DNA of 64,000 nucleotides, taken from Algoriphagus sp. NG3 (GTDB taxonomy: Bacteria > Bacteroidota > Bacteroidia > Cytophagales > Cyclobacteriaceae). Positions 18,205 to 26,983 of this stretch are shown here, piece after piece. The stretch spans positions 5,807,501 to 5,871,500 of the forward strand of contig NZ_CP139421.1 in assembly GCF_034119865.1 (NCBI RefSeq), written 5' to 3'. The notes under the pieces were generated by a model, which was not told where the DNA came from, did no database searches, and was given only the letters and a program-made list of their open reading frames with translations. Position 1 is the first letter of the stretch. Each line of letters opens with the position of its first letter. The translations under genes and the position numbers were made by a program.

Positions 18205-19011
18205 TCAGAGTTTTCCTATTAGCTTAAGAAAAGTATTGAAGGGCTTAGATAAGGTGCGTTGGTATCGAAGGGGGCCATTGAGCTCTCTGTTGAAAAAATC
18301 AGCATGGTGCTTATTTAGATAAGCGATCCGTTCCCTCTTTTTCTGAGGTGTGCCTGTTTTTTTTCTTTTACTTGCAGCATGTAGTCTATAATAAAACCCG
18401 ATATATGGCAATTTGACGACCTCACCTCCGTTTTTCAGCATTTTTATCCAAAATTCCCAGTCTTCTCTTCCCATTTTCATGTTTTCGCTATAGCCTCCAG
18501 CTGCCAAACAATCACATTTTCGGAAGACGCCGCTGACAAAAATCATGTTGTCCCTTGCCAGCGCATTTAGACTGAAAGGTTTTAAGTTCCAGAGTCTTTG
18601 GGCTTTTCCATCAAATTTCACCGCTTCACAATAGACAACTTTTACCTCAGGCCGTCTTTCTAGAATTTCAACAGCATCCTTGACATATTTGGGAGAAATC
18701 AAATCGTCTCCATCCAAGGGTAAAATATATTTGCCTCTGGAGAATTCTATTCCAGCGTTTCTTGCATGGGTGACACCGAAATTCTTTTGGTTCAATAAAT
18801 AAACATTGCTATGATTCTCAGTGAAACCCTCTGCTATTTCTTGGGTATTGTCTGTTGAGCCATCATTTACAATAATAATTTCTAAGTTGGGATAAGTGGA
18901 TTTGAAAACTGATCCAATGGTTTCCGCAAGAAAATGCGCCTGATTGTAACAAGGGATGATGATGGAAACGATAGGGTTCAAGTCAAGTTGGTTATTTTGT
19001 TGACATCGCAA
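18205..19011 (-). CDS. Glycosyltransferase family 2
   Basis: A typical GT-A enzyme: VSIIIPCYNQAHFLAETIGS, IVNDGSTDNTQEIAE and the metal-binding LDGDD in GKYILPLDGDDLISPKYV, followed by GREDWEFWIKM, a motif near the catalytic base. It probably adds a sugar to a polysaccharide or glycolipid on the inner face of the membrane. No ATG is available: TTG at 19011 or TTG at 18981 (giving MNPIVSIIIPCYN) must start translation, so the start is uncertain. It has no membrane anchor. Confidence 0.88.
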   Translation of the reverse strand: MRCQQNNQLDLNPIVSIIIPCYNQAHFLAETIGSVFKSTYPNLEIIIVNDGSTDNTQEIAEGFTENHSNVYLLNQKNFGVTHARNAGIEFSRGKYILPLDGDDLISPKYVKDAVEILERRPEVKVVYCEAVKFDGKAQRLWNLKPFSLNALARDNMIFVSGVFRKCDCLAAGGYSENMKMGREDWEFWIKMLKNGGEVVKLPYIGFYYRLHAASKRKKTGTPQKKRERIAYLNKHHADFFNRELNGPLRYQRTLSKPFNTFLKLIGKL

Positions 19012-19117
19012 GATAATGCGCCTTATGAGGAATTCAATTCTTATTTACTTTCTTCTGCAAAAGACAGTCTTTTTTAATTGTATTCGTTTGGGGGTCAGAT
19101 AAATAAATGATAAAAAA

Positions 19118-19148
19118 TTTGTTTTATAGGTATGATTCTCTAACTTTA
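19118..19148 (+). promoter_or_regulatory. Promoter upstream of the putative small RNA
   Basis: TTTG at 19118-19121 and TAACTTTA at 19141-19148 are separated by 19 bp, the preferred spacing of Bacteroidota promoters; the -7 box differs from TAnnTTTG in its last base. Confidence 0.5.
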
Positions 19149-19154
19149 GAATGG

Positions 19155-19272
19155 TGATTAAACAACTTTTTATAAAGTATTATAATTTTTTTAAAGCAAT
19201 GGATCAGAAACAGTCCATTTTTTAAGCTCAACCTGTTTGAGAAAAATCCGGATTACGGTCCGGATTTTTTTT
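19155..19272 (+). ncRNA. Putative small RNA (or attenuated leader)
   Basis: From the predicted start (about 19155) to the T-run the transcript would be about 118 nt. It would fold a first hairpin AATGGA/TCCATT (19198-19219) followed by six T, a small hairpin CTCAA/TTGAG (19227-19241), and a terminator ATCCGG/CCGGAT (within 19242-19269) with an extended A/T stem and eight T. No known RNA family was recognised. The DUF4421 start is 46 bp past the terminator, so attenuation is the main alternative. Confidence 0.35.
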
Positions 19273-19318
19273 GCTTGATTTTTGGTGTTAATTCGTCCTA
19301 AGAATTTCATTTTTATTT

Positions 19319-20350
19319 ATGATCCGCTTTCAGGTACTCCTAGTGTGCTTCTTGTTTTTGACTTTCCACAATGTCTTTGGGCAATTTGGGGGATATGATT
19401 CTGCTTATGTGGAAACTCAGCCTGATAAATTTGGATTACGATTGTATCTCTCCAAAAAATATACTGATTTAAATGTTAGGGTACCGGAAACCTCCTCATC
19501 TTATATTTTTAGGCCTAACTCAGGATTAAATATGGGATTGGGGTTCACTTACCAGAATCTGTCTATCAATATAGCTTTCCCCGTGGGGTTTTTGAACCCC
19601 GACCGACAGAAGGATTGGCCTTTCAGTCTTGATCTGCAATCCCATATCTATGCTCCAAAGATAATAGTTGATTTTTTTGGGCAATTCTATGGCGGCTATA
19701 AGATTGACGCTGAAGAGCTATCAGAAACCAATGAAGACTATCTAAGAGAAGATATGCGATTGGCTTCTGTGGGCGTGAACTTTAATTACTTGTTTTCCGG
19801 AGAAAAGCTTTCTCTTGCAGCTGCATTCACCCAAGCGGATATCCAGAAAAAGTCTGCTTATTCTCCTTTTGTGGGATTTGAGGTCTATGGTGGCAGAATG
19901 AAAGGGGATTCATTGCTGTTGCCTACAGCTGAAGTGCCCGCTTCTGTGAATTTCCAGCAGGCAGGGTATTTTCAGGCAGGACCAAATGCAGGGATGGCGG
20001 GTACATTGGTGATAGGGAGAGGTTTCTTTTTGACGGGTGTAGCGGCAGTAAATCTAAGTGTGGGCTATTCAAAATGGGAGAGCGATACCGAAAGTAGGGG
20101 ATGGGGCGCTGTTCCTACCTATTATTTAAGAGGATTTGGTGGCTACAATGGGGAGAGATTTTCTGTAAATGTTAATTATGTTTACAAAAATCTTAATCTG
20201 GTGAAAGTAGGAGATTATGATCAGGCAGTCAATACCGGTAATTATCGTGTTAACCTGATTTATAAAATCATGCCGAGCGAAAAATTCAAAAAAGGATTCA
20301 ATAAGGTTAATCCTCTCAGTATACTTTCTCAACTATTGACCAGGCAGTGA
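19319..20350 (+). CDS. DUF4421 family outer-membrane-like protein
   Basis: A 343-residue exported protein (signal peptide ending FHNVFGQ). The sequence after the leader (YDSAYVETQPDKFGLRLYLSKKYTDL, then YIFRPNSGLNMGLGFTYQNL) matches the DUF4421 pattern, and the rest alternates aromatic and polar residues in strands as in outer-membrane beta-barrels, ending with YRVNLIYKIM. Function of the family is unknown. It may be expressed from the promoter at 19118 through the hairpin at 19242-19272. Confidence 0.8.
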   Translation: MIRFQVLLVCFLFLTFHNVFGQFGGYDSAYVETQPDKFGLRLYLSKKYTDLNVRVPETSSSYIFRPNSGLNMGLGFTYQNLSINIAFPVGFLNPDRQKDWPFSLDLQSHIYAPKIIVDFFGQFYGGYKIDAEELSETNEDYLREDMRLASVGVNFNYLFSGEKLSLAAAFTQADIQKKSAYSPFVGFEVYGGRMKGDSLLLPTAEVPASVNFQQAGYFQAGPNAGMAGTLVIGRGFFLTGVAAVNLSVGYSKWESDTESRGWGAVPTYYLRGFGGYNGERFSVNVNYVYKNLNLVKVGDYDQAVNTGNYRVNLIYKIMPSEKFKKGFNKVNPLSILSQLLTRQ

Positions 20351-20406
20351 TAGGTCTTCTATTTCAAAAAAAAGCTAGTTTCGAAAGCTAAACAACAAAA
20401 TTACAT

Positions 20407-21951
20407 ATGTCAGATCAATTTGGAATACAGCAGTCGTTAGAAGCATTAGGCCTTAAATCTGAAAACCTTGGCTGCTCTACAGGCTCGGAATGGATAGATT
20501 CGGGGCAAGAGTATTTTTCATCCCACTCACCTGTGGATGGCTCTTTGATTGGTCAAGTACAGTCCACAGACCTGGGAAGTTACGATGGGGTGATCCGACA
20601 GTCCCAGGAGGCTTTTAAAACATGGAGAAATGTGCCAGCTCCCCAGCGGGGGGAAATTGTCAGGGAAATCGGCAATGCACTTCGGGACAAGAAATCAGAC
20701 CTTGGAAAGTTGGTTTCCTATGAAATGGGGAAATCCTATCAGGAAGGCCTAGGAGAAGTACAGGAAATGATCGATATCTGTGATTTTGCCGTAGGACTAT
20801 CCAGACAATTATATGGGCTTACTATGCATTCGGAAAGACCGGGGCATAGGATGTATGAGCAGTGGCATGCATTGGGTGTCGTGGGGATTATATCAGCTTT
20901 TAATTTTCCTGTGGCAGTATGGTCTTGGAATGCCGCACTTGCTTGGGTTTGTGGAGACGTATGTGTATGGAAACCTTCAGAGAAGGCTCCTCTTTCGGCC
21001 ATTGCGTGTCAGTTGATAGCTAGTGAAGTCTTTGACCGGTATGGGATGCCCGAAGGGATATGCTGTCTGATTAATGGGGATTACCAAGTGGGGGAGACGT
21101 TGAGCCAGGATGTGCGCGTGCCTTTAATTTCTGCTACTGGATCCACCCGAATGGGGAAAATAGTGGCACAGACGGTAGGGGCAAGACTAGGGAAATCTCT
21201 TTTGGAACTGGGAGGAAACAACGCAATCATCATAACTGAAAATGCAGATATGGATATGGCTATCCGTGGTGCTTTGTTTGGGGCGGTGGGAACTGCCGGA
21301 CAGCGATGCACAAGTACCAGACGGCTTATCATTCAGGAAATGGTGTATGAAGAAGTAAAATCCAGACTTGCTGCCGCTTATAACAAGCTAGTGATAGGAA
21401 ATCCTCTCGATGAGAAGAATCATGTGGGGCCGTTGATAGACCAAGATGCTGTGAAAATGTATTTGGCAGCTTTGGAGAAAGTTAGGGCAGAAGGAGGTAA
21501 AGCGGTAGTAGAAGGAGAAGTATTGGCAGGGGAGAGCTACAAGTCTGGGTGCTATGTGAAGCCTGCCATATATGAAGCGGAAAACCACTTTGAAATCGTG
21601 CAGCACGAGACCTTTGCTCCCATACTTTACCTTATCAAATATAAGACACTTGAAGAGGCAATTGCTTTGCAGAACGACGTGCCTCAAGGTTTGTCTTCTG
21701 CGATCATGACGACTAATATGCGAGAAGCTGAAGCATTCCTTGCGGTTTCTGGTTCTGATTGTGGGATTGCCAATGTGAACATCGGTACTTCAGGAGCAGA
21801 AATAGGTGGAGCCTTTGGAGGTGAAAAAGAAACCGGTGGAGGCCGGGAATCAGGTTCTGATGCATGGAAAGCTTACATGCGTAGACAGACCAATACGATC
21901 AATTACTCAACAACTTTGCCATTGGCTCAAGGGATTAAGTTTGATATTTGA
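20407..21951 (+). CDS. ALDH7-type aldehyde dehydrogenase (aminoadipate-semialdehyde type)
   Basis: A 514-residue NAD(P)-dependent aldehyde dehydrogenase. The general base Glu267 lies in LLELGGNN and the nucleophile Cys301 in GTAGQRCTSTRR; the NAD site includes ISAFNFPVAVWSWN and ATGSTRMGK. The motifs LGGNNAI, SAFNFPV and TSTRRL resemble the antiquitin group (ALDH7), which oxidises alpha-aminoadipate semialdehyde (piperidine-6-carboxylate) in lysine breakdown. Such a role is likely but there is no lysine pathway gene beside it. It starts 56 bp after the DUF4421 stop and may share its transcript. Confidence 0.9.
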   Translation: MSDQFGIQQSLEALGLKSENLGCSTGSEWIDSGQEYFSSHSPVDGSLIGQVQSTDLGSYDGVIRQSQEAFKTWRNVPAPQRGEIVREIGNALRDKKSDLGKLVSYEMGKSYQEGLGEVQEMIDICDFAVGLSRQLYGLTMHSERPGHRMYEQWHALGVVGIISAFNFPVAVWSWNAALAWVCGDVCVWKPSEKAPLSAIACQLIASEVFDRYGMPEGICCLINGDYQVGETLSQDVRVPLISATGSTRMGKIVAQTVGARLGKSLLELGGNNAIIITENADMDMAIRGALFGAVGTAGQRCTSTRRLIIQEMVYEEVKSRLAAAYNKLVIGNPLDEKNHVGPLIDQDAVKMYLAALEKVRAEGGKAVVEGEVLAGESYKSGCYVKPAIYEAENHFEIVQHETFAPILYLIKYKTLEEAIALQNDVPQGLSSAIMTTNMREAEAFLAVSGSDCGIANVNIGTSGAEIGGAFGGEKETGGGRESGSDAWKAYMRRQTNTINYSTTLPLAQGIKFDI

Positions 21952-22054
21952 GGTAAATCCCCCCGGGATTTTGAAAAGCAATGACTTGGTGCGAAATTTT
22001 TTATAAATATTCGTTCTCATTATCAATTAATTAGGGTTTATGTTTCTAAAAGTA

Positions 22055-22085
22055 TTTGCTTAATAAGAATTAGAAATTACCTTTG
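22055..22085 (+). promoter_or_regulatory. Promoter of the tRNA-Val pair
   Basis: TTTG at 22055-22058 and TACCTTTG at 22078-22085 match the Bacteroidota -33/-7 consensus exactly with a 19-bp spacer; the first tRNA begins 20 bp after the -7 box. Confidence 0.75.
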
Positions 22086-22105
22086 CAATCCATTTGGGAC
22101 ACAAT

Positions 22106-22180
22106 GGGAGTTTAGCTCAGTTGGTTCAGAGCATCTGCCTTACAAGCAGAGGGTCGGGGGTTCGAATCCCTCAACTCCCA
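22106..22180 (+). tRNA. tRNA-Val (anticodon TAC), copy 1
   Basis: A 75-nt cloverleaf. Acceptor GGGAGTT pairs with AACTCCC, discriminator A; the D arm, the anticodon stem CTGCC.. with loop CTTACAA (anticodon TAC) and the T arm GGGGGTTCGAATCCC are all intact. The 3' CCA is not encoded. Confidence 0.95.
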
Positions 22181-22224
22181 CTTTCTAAGACTATCCAAAA
22201 GTGGATGTCAACATTTCTCACTCT

Positions 22225-22299
22225 GGGAGTTTAGCTCAGTTGGTTCAGAGCATCTGCCTTACAAGCAGAGGGTCGGGGGTTCGAATCCCTCAACTCCCA
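22225..22299 (+). tRNA. tRNA-Val (anticodon TAC), copy 2
   Basis: Identical over all 75 nt to the copy at 22106-22180, separated from it by 44 bp of unrelated sequence. Probably co-transcribed from the promoter at 22055-22085 and ended by the hairpin at 22306-22335. Confidence 0.95.
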
Positions 22300-22305
22300 C
22301 ATTAT

Positions 22306-22335
22306 ATCCCGGATAATCATTCGGGATTTTTTTTG
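22306..22335 (+). terminator. Terminator of the tRNA-Val operon
   Basis: ATCCCG (22306-22311) and CGGGAT (22322-22327) form the stem, followed by a run of T. It begins seven bases after the second tRNA. Confidence 0.8.
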
Positions 22336-22338
22336 TCC

Positions 22339-22379
22339 AAAAAAAGAGACTGTCTTAATCCTAAAACAGTCTCTTTTTG
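22339..22379. terminator. Bidirectional terminator before the TonB receptor 3' end
   Basis: AAAAAGAGACTGT and ACAGTCTCTTTTT pair perfectly around a 12-nt loop (22341-22378). The A-run and T-run on the two sides let it work for the minus-strand TonB receptor gene as well as for the tRNA unit. Confidence 0.85.
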
Positions 22380-22398
22380 TATGGAAAATGTGCTTTTT

Positions 22399-24225
22399 TT
22401 ACTCCAGATTCAACATAAATCCAGCCCTGAACCAGCGACCAGGCATCTGTACTGTTCCGGCTTCCCTATAGTCTGTATTTGTGATATTGGAAGCTTCTGC
22501 AAAAAAACCAAGTTTTCCTGTTCTGTTATAATCTGCCCGCATATCCAGCACGAAATACGGGTCTTGGCTCATTCTCTCCAGATATCTCAATTTCGTGTTC
22601 CATTCGAACTTTTGACCAATGCCTAAAAGCACACCTCCTATCACTTGGTTTTTTAGTGCTGAAAATGTATATCTGCTTTCTACTCCAGGTTGATCGATAA
22701 GATCCGCATCTATATAATTATAGGAGAGCATGAATTCCTTGATTTGGGCCGTGTTCCCATTGGGACTTACCCTGTAATTCAGAGATGCTTCTATTCCGTT
22801 AAACTTAACCTTACTGAAATTTTGTGGTTGCCAAGGGGTGTTTTCATCTGTCCTTGTCCACTCGATCAGATTGTCAGTACTTCTATTGAAGTACACCAGC
22901 TCCGCAAATATGCCTGATTTAGACCATTTCGCCCCAACCTCAAAGTTTTGGGCCTGCTCGGGCACGAGTTGATCATTTCCAACATTGGTAGGGCCTTGAT
23001 AGTATAAATCGTTATAGGTAGGGATCCTATAGCTGATTCCATATCCTGAGTACAACCTCAGTTCATTGGTCGCCTGATAGCCGACTTCTGCTCCCGGAAA
23101 ATGTTTCCAGCCATATTCTGAGTAATAGTTTGAATATACTCCGGCCCGTAAATCTACTTTCGGGCCAAAATTGACCATTTGTTCTAAAAAGACTCCGGTT
23201 AGTACTCTGTCGTGATCTCCTAGGTTTGTGCTTTCTATGGCCTCTTTTCTGGTTTCTACCCCAAAACCGGTTTTGCCTAGTTTGCTTTCGAAGTTACCGT
23301 TTGCCTCCAATGCGAAAACATCTGTGGTATGATTGTTTTGATAGAATTCCGGTTCATTTCTTTTAAGCACATACTCATCCACATTTCTTCTAAAGTACCC
23401 CCGGGTGTTTAGAAAAAAGTTTTCTAGTGTCAATGTATGGCTTATCGAGGTTAATGTGGTCTGTACACTTTCCCATTGGTCAGGAAAAGCACTTGAATAG
23501 AAACCGTTTGCCCCAAAACTCCTGTCGGTATAGGCAATCATTCCCTTTAGAGTGTTTTTCTCGTTGAGGTCTATCCCTCCTTCATAGAAGATATTGCTTA
23601 CCTGGTAGTCAGAGTTGTGCCAATGGCCATCTGAGTCATCGTAGGAGATTGCCAGATTTTGTTTGTATTTCCCTACTGGCAGTGAGCCTGCAAAGTTGAT
23701 TCCTTTCATTCCAAAATCGCCTGCATAACCCTGTATCCTGGCGTATCTTTTTTCACTTAGTTCAGTGATCACGTTGATAGCACCGGCGTATGCGTTCTGG
23801 CCGAAAATCCTTGATGCCGGGCCTTTCAGTACTTCTACCCTGTCTATGTTGACCAATGGGACAGGGATATTCATCATGTGATGGCCGGTCTGAGGATCAC
23901 TTAGTTTTATTCCGTTTAATAACATGAGTGTCTGCTCAAAGGAACCTCCCCTGATGCTCACATCAGCCTGAACCCCTGTCACTCCACGCTGGCGTATATC
24001 TACACCGGGAACAAATGAAAGCACTTCGGATAGGCTTCTTGCAGGAGTGGTTTCGATCTGGAGTTTGTTTACGAGAGCAATATTCCTGCTTTGCTTTGAA
24101 AACGGCAGCTGTATCCTGTTTTCTTGAATAATGACTTCACCTAAATCTTGCATTGTGGAGTCCGATTGGGCATGGACAGATAGGGAAAAGGATGCGGCTG
24201 TCGCTAAGAGAAATAAATTTTTCAT
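22399..24225 (-). CDS. TonB-dependent outer-membrane receptor (BtuB-like)
   Basis: A 608-residue receptor: signal peptide (MKNLFLLATAASFSLSVHAQ), a plug domain (about 35-150, with LSEVLSFVPGVDIRQRG and VEVLKGPASRIFGQNAYAGAI) and a 22-strand barrel ending in WFRAGFMLNLE with a C-terminal hydrophobic residue. There is no SusC-type N-terminal domain. Size and plug motifs recall BtuB-like and siderophore receptors. The substrate is not readable: I looked for a cobalamin riboswitch upstream and saw none. ATG at 24225 is preferred over a TTG at 24279 because the leader starts there. No SusD or ABC partner is adjacent. Confidence 0.88.
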   Translation of the reverse strand: MKNLFLLATAASFSLSVHAQSDSTMQDLGEVIIQENRIQLPFSKQSRNIALVNKLQIETTPARSLSEVLSFVPGVDIRQRGVTGVQADVSIRGGSFEQTLMLLNGIKLSDPQTGHHMMNIPVPLVNIDRVEVLKGPASRIFGQNAYAGAINVITELSEKRYARIQGYAGDFGMKGINFAGSLPVGKYKQNLAISYDDSDGHWHNSDYQVSNIFYEGGIDLNEKNTLKGMIAYTDRSFGANGFYSSAFPDQWESVQTTLTSISHTLTLENFFLNTRGYFRRNVDEYVLKRNEPEFYQNNHTTDVFALEANGNFESKLGKTGFGVETRKEAIESTNLGDHDRVLTGVFLEQMVNFGPKVDLRAGVYSNYYSEYGWKHFPGAEVGYQATNELRLYSGYGISYRIPTYNDLYYQGPTNVGNDQLVPEQAQNFEVGAKWSKSGIFAELVYFNRSTDNLIEWTRTDENTPWQPQNFSKVKFNGIEASLNYRVSPNGNTAQIKEFMLSYNYIDADLIDQPGVESRYTFSALKNQVIGGVLLGIGQKFEWNTKLRYLERMSQDPYFVLDMRADYNRTGKLGFFAEASNITNTDYREAGTVQMPGRWFRAGFMLNLE

Positions 24226-24333
24226 AGGTAAAATAGTAAATAGTAGGCCAAAAGTGGGGTGAAAATATCCTTTATCCAATAAGGCAAGTATTCTAAAAAT
24301 TCACTAAAGGCAATTCTCTTATATAAATTATGC

Positions 24334-24363
24334 TTGAGCTTAAAGTGGCAATTCTTACTTTTA
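24334..24363 (+). promoter_or_regulatory. Promoter of the M1 metallopeptidase gene
   Basis: TTG at 24334-24336 and TACTTTTA at 24356-24363 stand 19 bp apart, close to the Bacteroidota consensus. The transcript would start near 24370, which rules out a start codon at 24334 and supports ATG 24385. Confidence 0.5.
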
Positions 24364-24384
24364 TGGCTAAATCAAAAAAATAAT

Positions 24385-26346
24385 ATGCGCAGGAAATTAA
24401 TTGTTAAGCTGTTTTTTGCAGGAGCATTGCTTGCTGGGATCAGCAGTTCTTTTGCTCAGGAAGTGAAGGAAAATAACCAGAGAGAATTTGGGGAATCTAT
24501 TGATAGGAAAGGTACCTACACCAGATCTGCCTCTGGTAAACCAAATATTGGATATTGGCAAAACAAAGCTGATTATCAGATTGCGGTGACGTTGGATGAT
24601 TCCCTTCATACTCTTTCTGGAAACATCACCCTTACCTATACCAATAACAGCCCTGAGAATCTTGATTTCATCTGGATGCAGATGGAGCAAAACAGGTTTA
24701 CGGAAGACTCCCGAGGGACATTGACTACACCGATCCAAGGCAATCGCTATAACGGCGATACAGATGGTGGATTTGAGATTTCTAATCTTCAGGCCAAAGT
24801 TGGTTCCAAAGGATCAGTTTCTACAAAACACATTGATACTGATACCAGAATGCAGGTATGGTTTGACGAGCCTATTCCGGCAAAAGGAGGTAAGGCGACA
24901 GTTTCCATGGATTTCTCCTTCAAAGTGCCTGTAGAAGGTATGGATAGAATGGGGAGGCTGGAAGTAGAAGATGGATGGATTTATGCTTTTGCCCAGTGGT
25001 ACCCTAAAGTTGCTGTTTTCGATGATATAGAAGGCTGGAATGTGGAACCATACTTAGGAGCCGGGGAGTTTTACTTGGAGTACGGTGATTTTGATTATAA
25101 AGTGACTGTTCCCTATGACCACATTGTGGTAGGCTCAGGTGAGCTTTTGAACCCTAAAGAAGTATTGAGCAAAGAACTTCAGAATCGCTATGCCAAAGCA
25201 ATGGAAAGTGATACTACGATCATGCTGATCACTGCTGAAGAGCTTGGCAACACAGAATTGACCAGACCTAAACAAGATGGAACAGTCACTTGGCACTTTG
25301 CCATAGAAAATAGCCGTGATGTGGCTTTTGCTTCCTCAAAAGCATTTATCTGGGATGCTGCGAAAGTTAACTTGCCAAGCGGCAAGAAGATTTTGGCCCA
25401 GTCAGTATATCCTAAGGAATCAGACGGTCAGGAAGCATGGTCAAGATCTACGGAATATAGTAAAGCGTCGGTTGAGCATTATTCTGAAAAGTGGTTTGAA
25501 TTCCCTTATGCGACTGCGACTAACGTGGCGGCTGATATCGGAGGAATGGAATATCCTGGATTAAACTTCTGTAGCTACAAATCTAAAGGTGAGGGGCTTT
25601 GGGGGGTTACAGATCATGAGTTTGGCCATAACTGGTTCCCTATGATCGTCGGTACAAATGAGCGTCGCTACGCATGGATGGACGAAGGGTTCAATACGTT
25701 CATAAACCATTACAGCTCTTTGGCATTCAATGATGGAGAATATCCTTCAAACCTAAATGAAACCCGCAGATATATTAATTTCTTCACTAGCGAAACCAGA
25801 GAAGGGATCGATACTTATCCTGATGTGGTAAATATCAGTAATCTCGGGATGCTGGCATACAATAAGCCTGCAATGGGGCTTTTGATGCTTAGGGAATACA
25901 TATTAGGGCATGAGCGTTTTGACCATGCATTCAGATCCTACATAAAAACCTGGGCGTACAAGCATCCTCAGCCAACGGATTTTTTCAACCATATGGATAA
26001 TGTGGCTGGTGAAAATCTGTCTTGGTTCTGGAATGGATGGTTCTATGGAACTGGTAATATTGACCTTGGTATAAACGCCGTAATTCCATATGCAGGAAAT
26101 TATGTGGTAGTGCTGGCAAACAAGGGAGAAATACCTATGCCTGTTCTGCTGGAGATTGCTTATGAAGATGGCACTGACGAGCGTAAGATGCTTCCAGTGG
26201 AAATCTGGCAGCGGGGTGATACTTGGAACTATCTGCTGAAAACCGAAAAGAAGGTGAAGTCTGTGGTCATAGATCCGGATAAGCTGCTTCCAGATGTGAA
26301 TCTTGGAAATGACAGCTGGCCACAAGCTTTGTATGATGATAAGTAA
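24385..26346 (+). CDS. Exported M1 family zinc metallopeptidase
   Basis: A 653-residue protein with a signal peptide (MRRKLIVKLFFAGALLAG... FAQ). The gluzincin site is HEFGH at about 411-415, with the third zinc ligand Glu434 in WMDEGFN, 18 residues on, as in M1 aminopeptidases. The N-terminal beta domain (ITLTYTNNSPENLDFIWMQM) is typical of the Bacteroidota exported M1 group. Instead of the classical GAMEN there is GGMEYPG. It probably trims peptides in the periplasm. Monocistronic, with its own promoter and terminator. Confidence 0.93.
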   Translation: MRRKLIVKLFFAGALLAGISSSFAQEVKENNQREFGESIDRKGTYTRSASGKPNIGYWQNKADYQIAVTLDDSLHTLSGNITLTYTNNSPENLDFIWMQMEQNRFTEDSRGTLTTPIQGNRYNGDTDGGFEISNLQAKVGSKGSVSTKHIDTDTRMQVWFDEPIPAKGGKATVSMDFSFKVPVEGMDRMGRLEVEDGWIYAFAQWYPKVAVFDDIEGWNVEPYLGAGEFYLEYGDFDYKVTVPYDHIVVGSGELLNPKEVLSKELQNRYAKAMESDTTIMLITAEELGNTELTRPKQDGTVTWHFAIENSRDVAFASSKAFIWDAAKVNLPSGKKILAQSVYPKESDGQEAWSRSTEYSKASVEHYSEKWFEFPYATATNVAADIGGMEYPGLNFCSYKSKGEGLWGVTDHEFGHNWFPMIVGTNERRYAWMDEGFNTFINHYSSLAFNDGEYPSNLNETRRYINFFTSETREGIDTYPDVVNISNLGMLAYNKPAMGLLMLREYILGHERFDHAFRSYIKTWAYKHPQPTDFFNHMDNVAGENLSWFWNGWFYGTGNIDLGINAVIPYAGNYVVVLANKGEIPMPVLLEIAYEDGTDERKMLPVEIWQRGDTWNYLLKTEKKVKSVVIDPDKLLPDVNLGNDSWPQALYDDK

Positions 26347-26360
26347 TAACTAAAAATAAA

Positions 26361-26388
26361 AGCCCGGATGTGAGTCCGGGTTTTTTTT
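26361..26388 (+). terminator. Terminator of the M1 peptidase gene
   Basis: CCCGGA (26363-26368) and TCCGGG (26375-26380) with flanking A/T pairs and eight T after the stem. Confidence 0.88.
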
Positions 26389-26412
26389 GCTCAAAAACAA
26401 ATTTTTATAATC

Positions 26413-26844
26413 TCAATAATCATCATTGATCTCCAGCCAAAGTCCGTCAGGATCCTGGATATAGATTTGGCGGATACCATCTACCCGTACGGTTACCTTC
26501 CCTTTTTCCCCCTGCCAGCTTTCAAAGGGATAATTCGCATTTTCCAGTGTTTTCATAAATGCATCCATGTCTTTCATGCTGAAGCAAAGGTGATTTACTT
26601 TTGAGATTTGAGTGGGGATATTGGGTGCTTCGATGATGTGAAGCGCGGCACCTCCTCCGATATCGTACCATGCATGCAGTCCGTCATTAAAGGGCTCTTC
26701 TATTTCTTCCAGACCTACTATTTTTTGATAGAATTCTTTGCTTTCGGCTAGGTTGCTTACGTGCACAGCAAGATGGTTGACTTTGATTTGGGCAAAAGTG
26801 CTCATGGTGATTCCTACTAATATAATTGTGAATAGCGATTTCAT
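26413..26844 (-). CDS. Exported VOC (glyoxalase/bleomycin-resistance) family protein
   Basis: A single VOC module of 143 residues after a signal peptide (MKSLFTIILVGITMSTFAQ). The two beta-alpha-beta-beta-beta halves begin at KVNHLAVHVSNLAESKEFYQ and KVNHLCFSMKDMDAFM; candidate metal ligands are the histidines of HLAVHV and NHLCF, His in ALHIIE and Glu in WLEIND. Most VOC enzymes are cytosolic, so the leader is notable. Substrate unknown. It is convergent with the M1 peptidase gene. Confidence 0.82.
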   Translation of the reverse strand: MKSLFTIILVGITMSTFAQIKVNHLAVHVSNLAESKEFYQKIVGLEEIEEPFNDGLHAWYDIGGGAALHIIEAPNIPTQISKVNHLCFSMKDMDAFMKTLENANYPFESWQGEKGKVTVRVDGIRQIYIQDPDGLWLEINDDY

Positions 26845-26983
26845 TGATATGGGATCTTGGGTGAAATGAATAGCCTAATGTTAATGGTTTTGGAAATGGA
26901 TTGAAAGTAAAACCGGCAATAAACACAAAAGCACCCGTCTTGACGGATGCCTGTGTGAAATATCCAGAGAAGATCTCTAAATT

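Larger units (their letters stand above)
19012..19318. other. 307-bp divergent intergenic region with an isolated promoter and terminator
   Basis: The space between the glycosyltransferase (-) and the DUF4421 gene (+) has no coding frame. It contains a well-spaced plus-strand promoter at 19118-19148 and a strong terminator at 19242-19272, so it may hold a small RNA, or a leader with an attenuator for the DUF4421 gene. Confidence 0.5.

Noticed and set aside
22106..22299. Tandem tRNA-Val genes as possible phage or island attachment sites.
   Set aside because: Both copies are complete and identical over 75 nt with unrelated flanks, there is no integrase, and no partial 3' copy lies nearby. A simple duplication explains them.
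24226..24384. Possible cobalamin riboswitch upstream of the BtuB-like TonB receptor.
   Set aside because: I found no B12-box-like sequence or fitting helices in the short divergent gap, so the B12 substrate remains unsupported.
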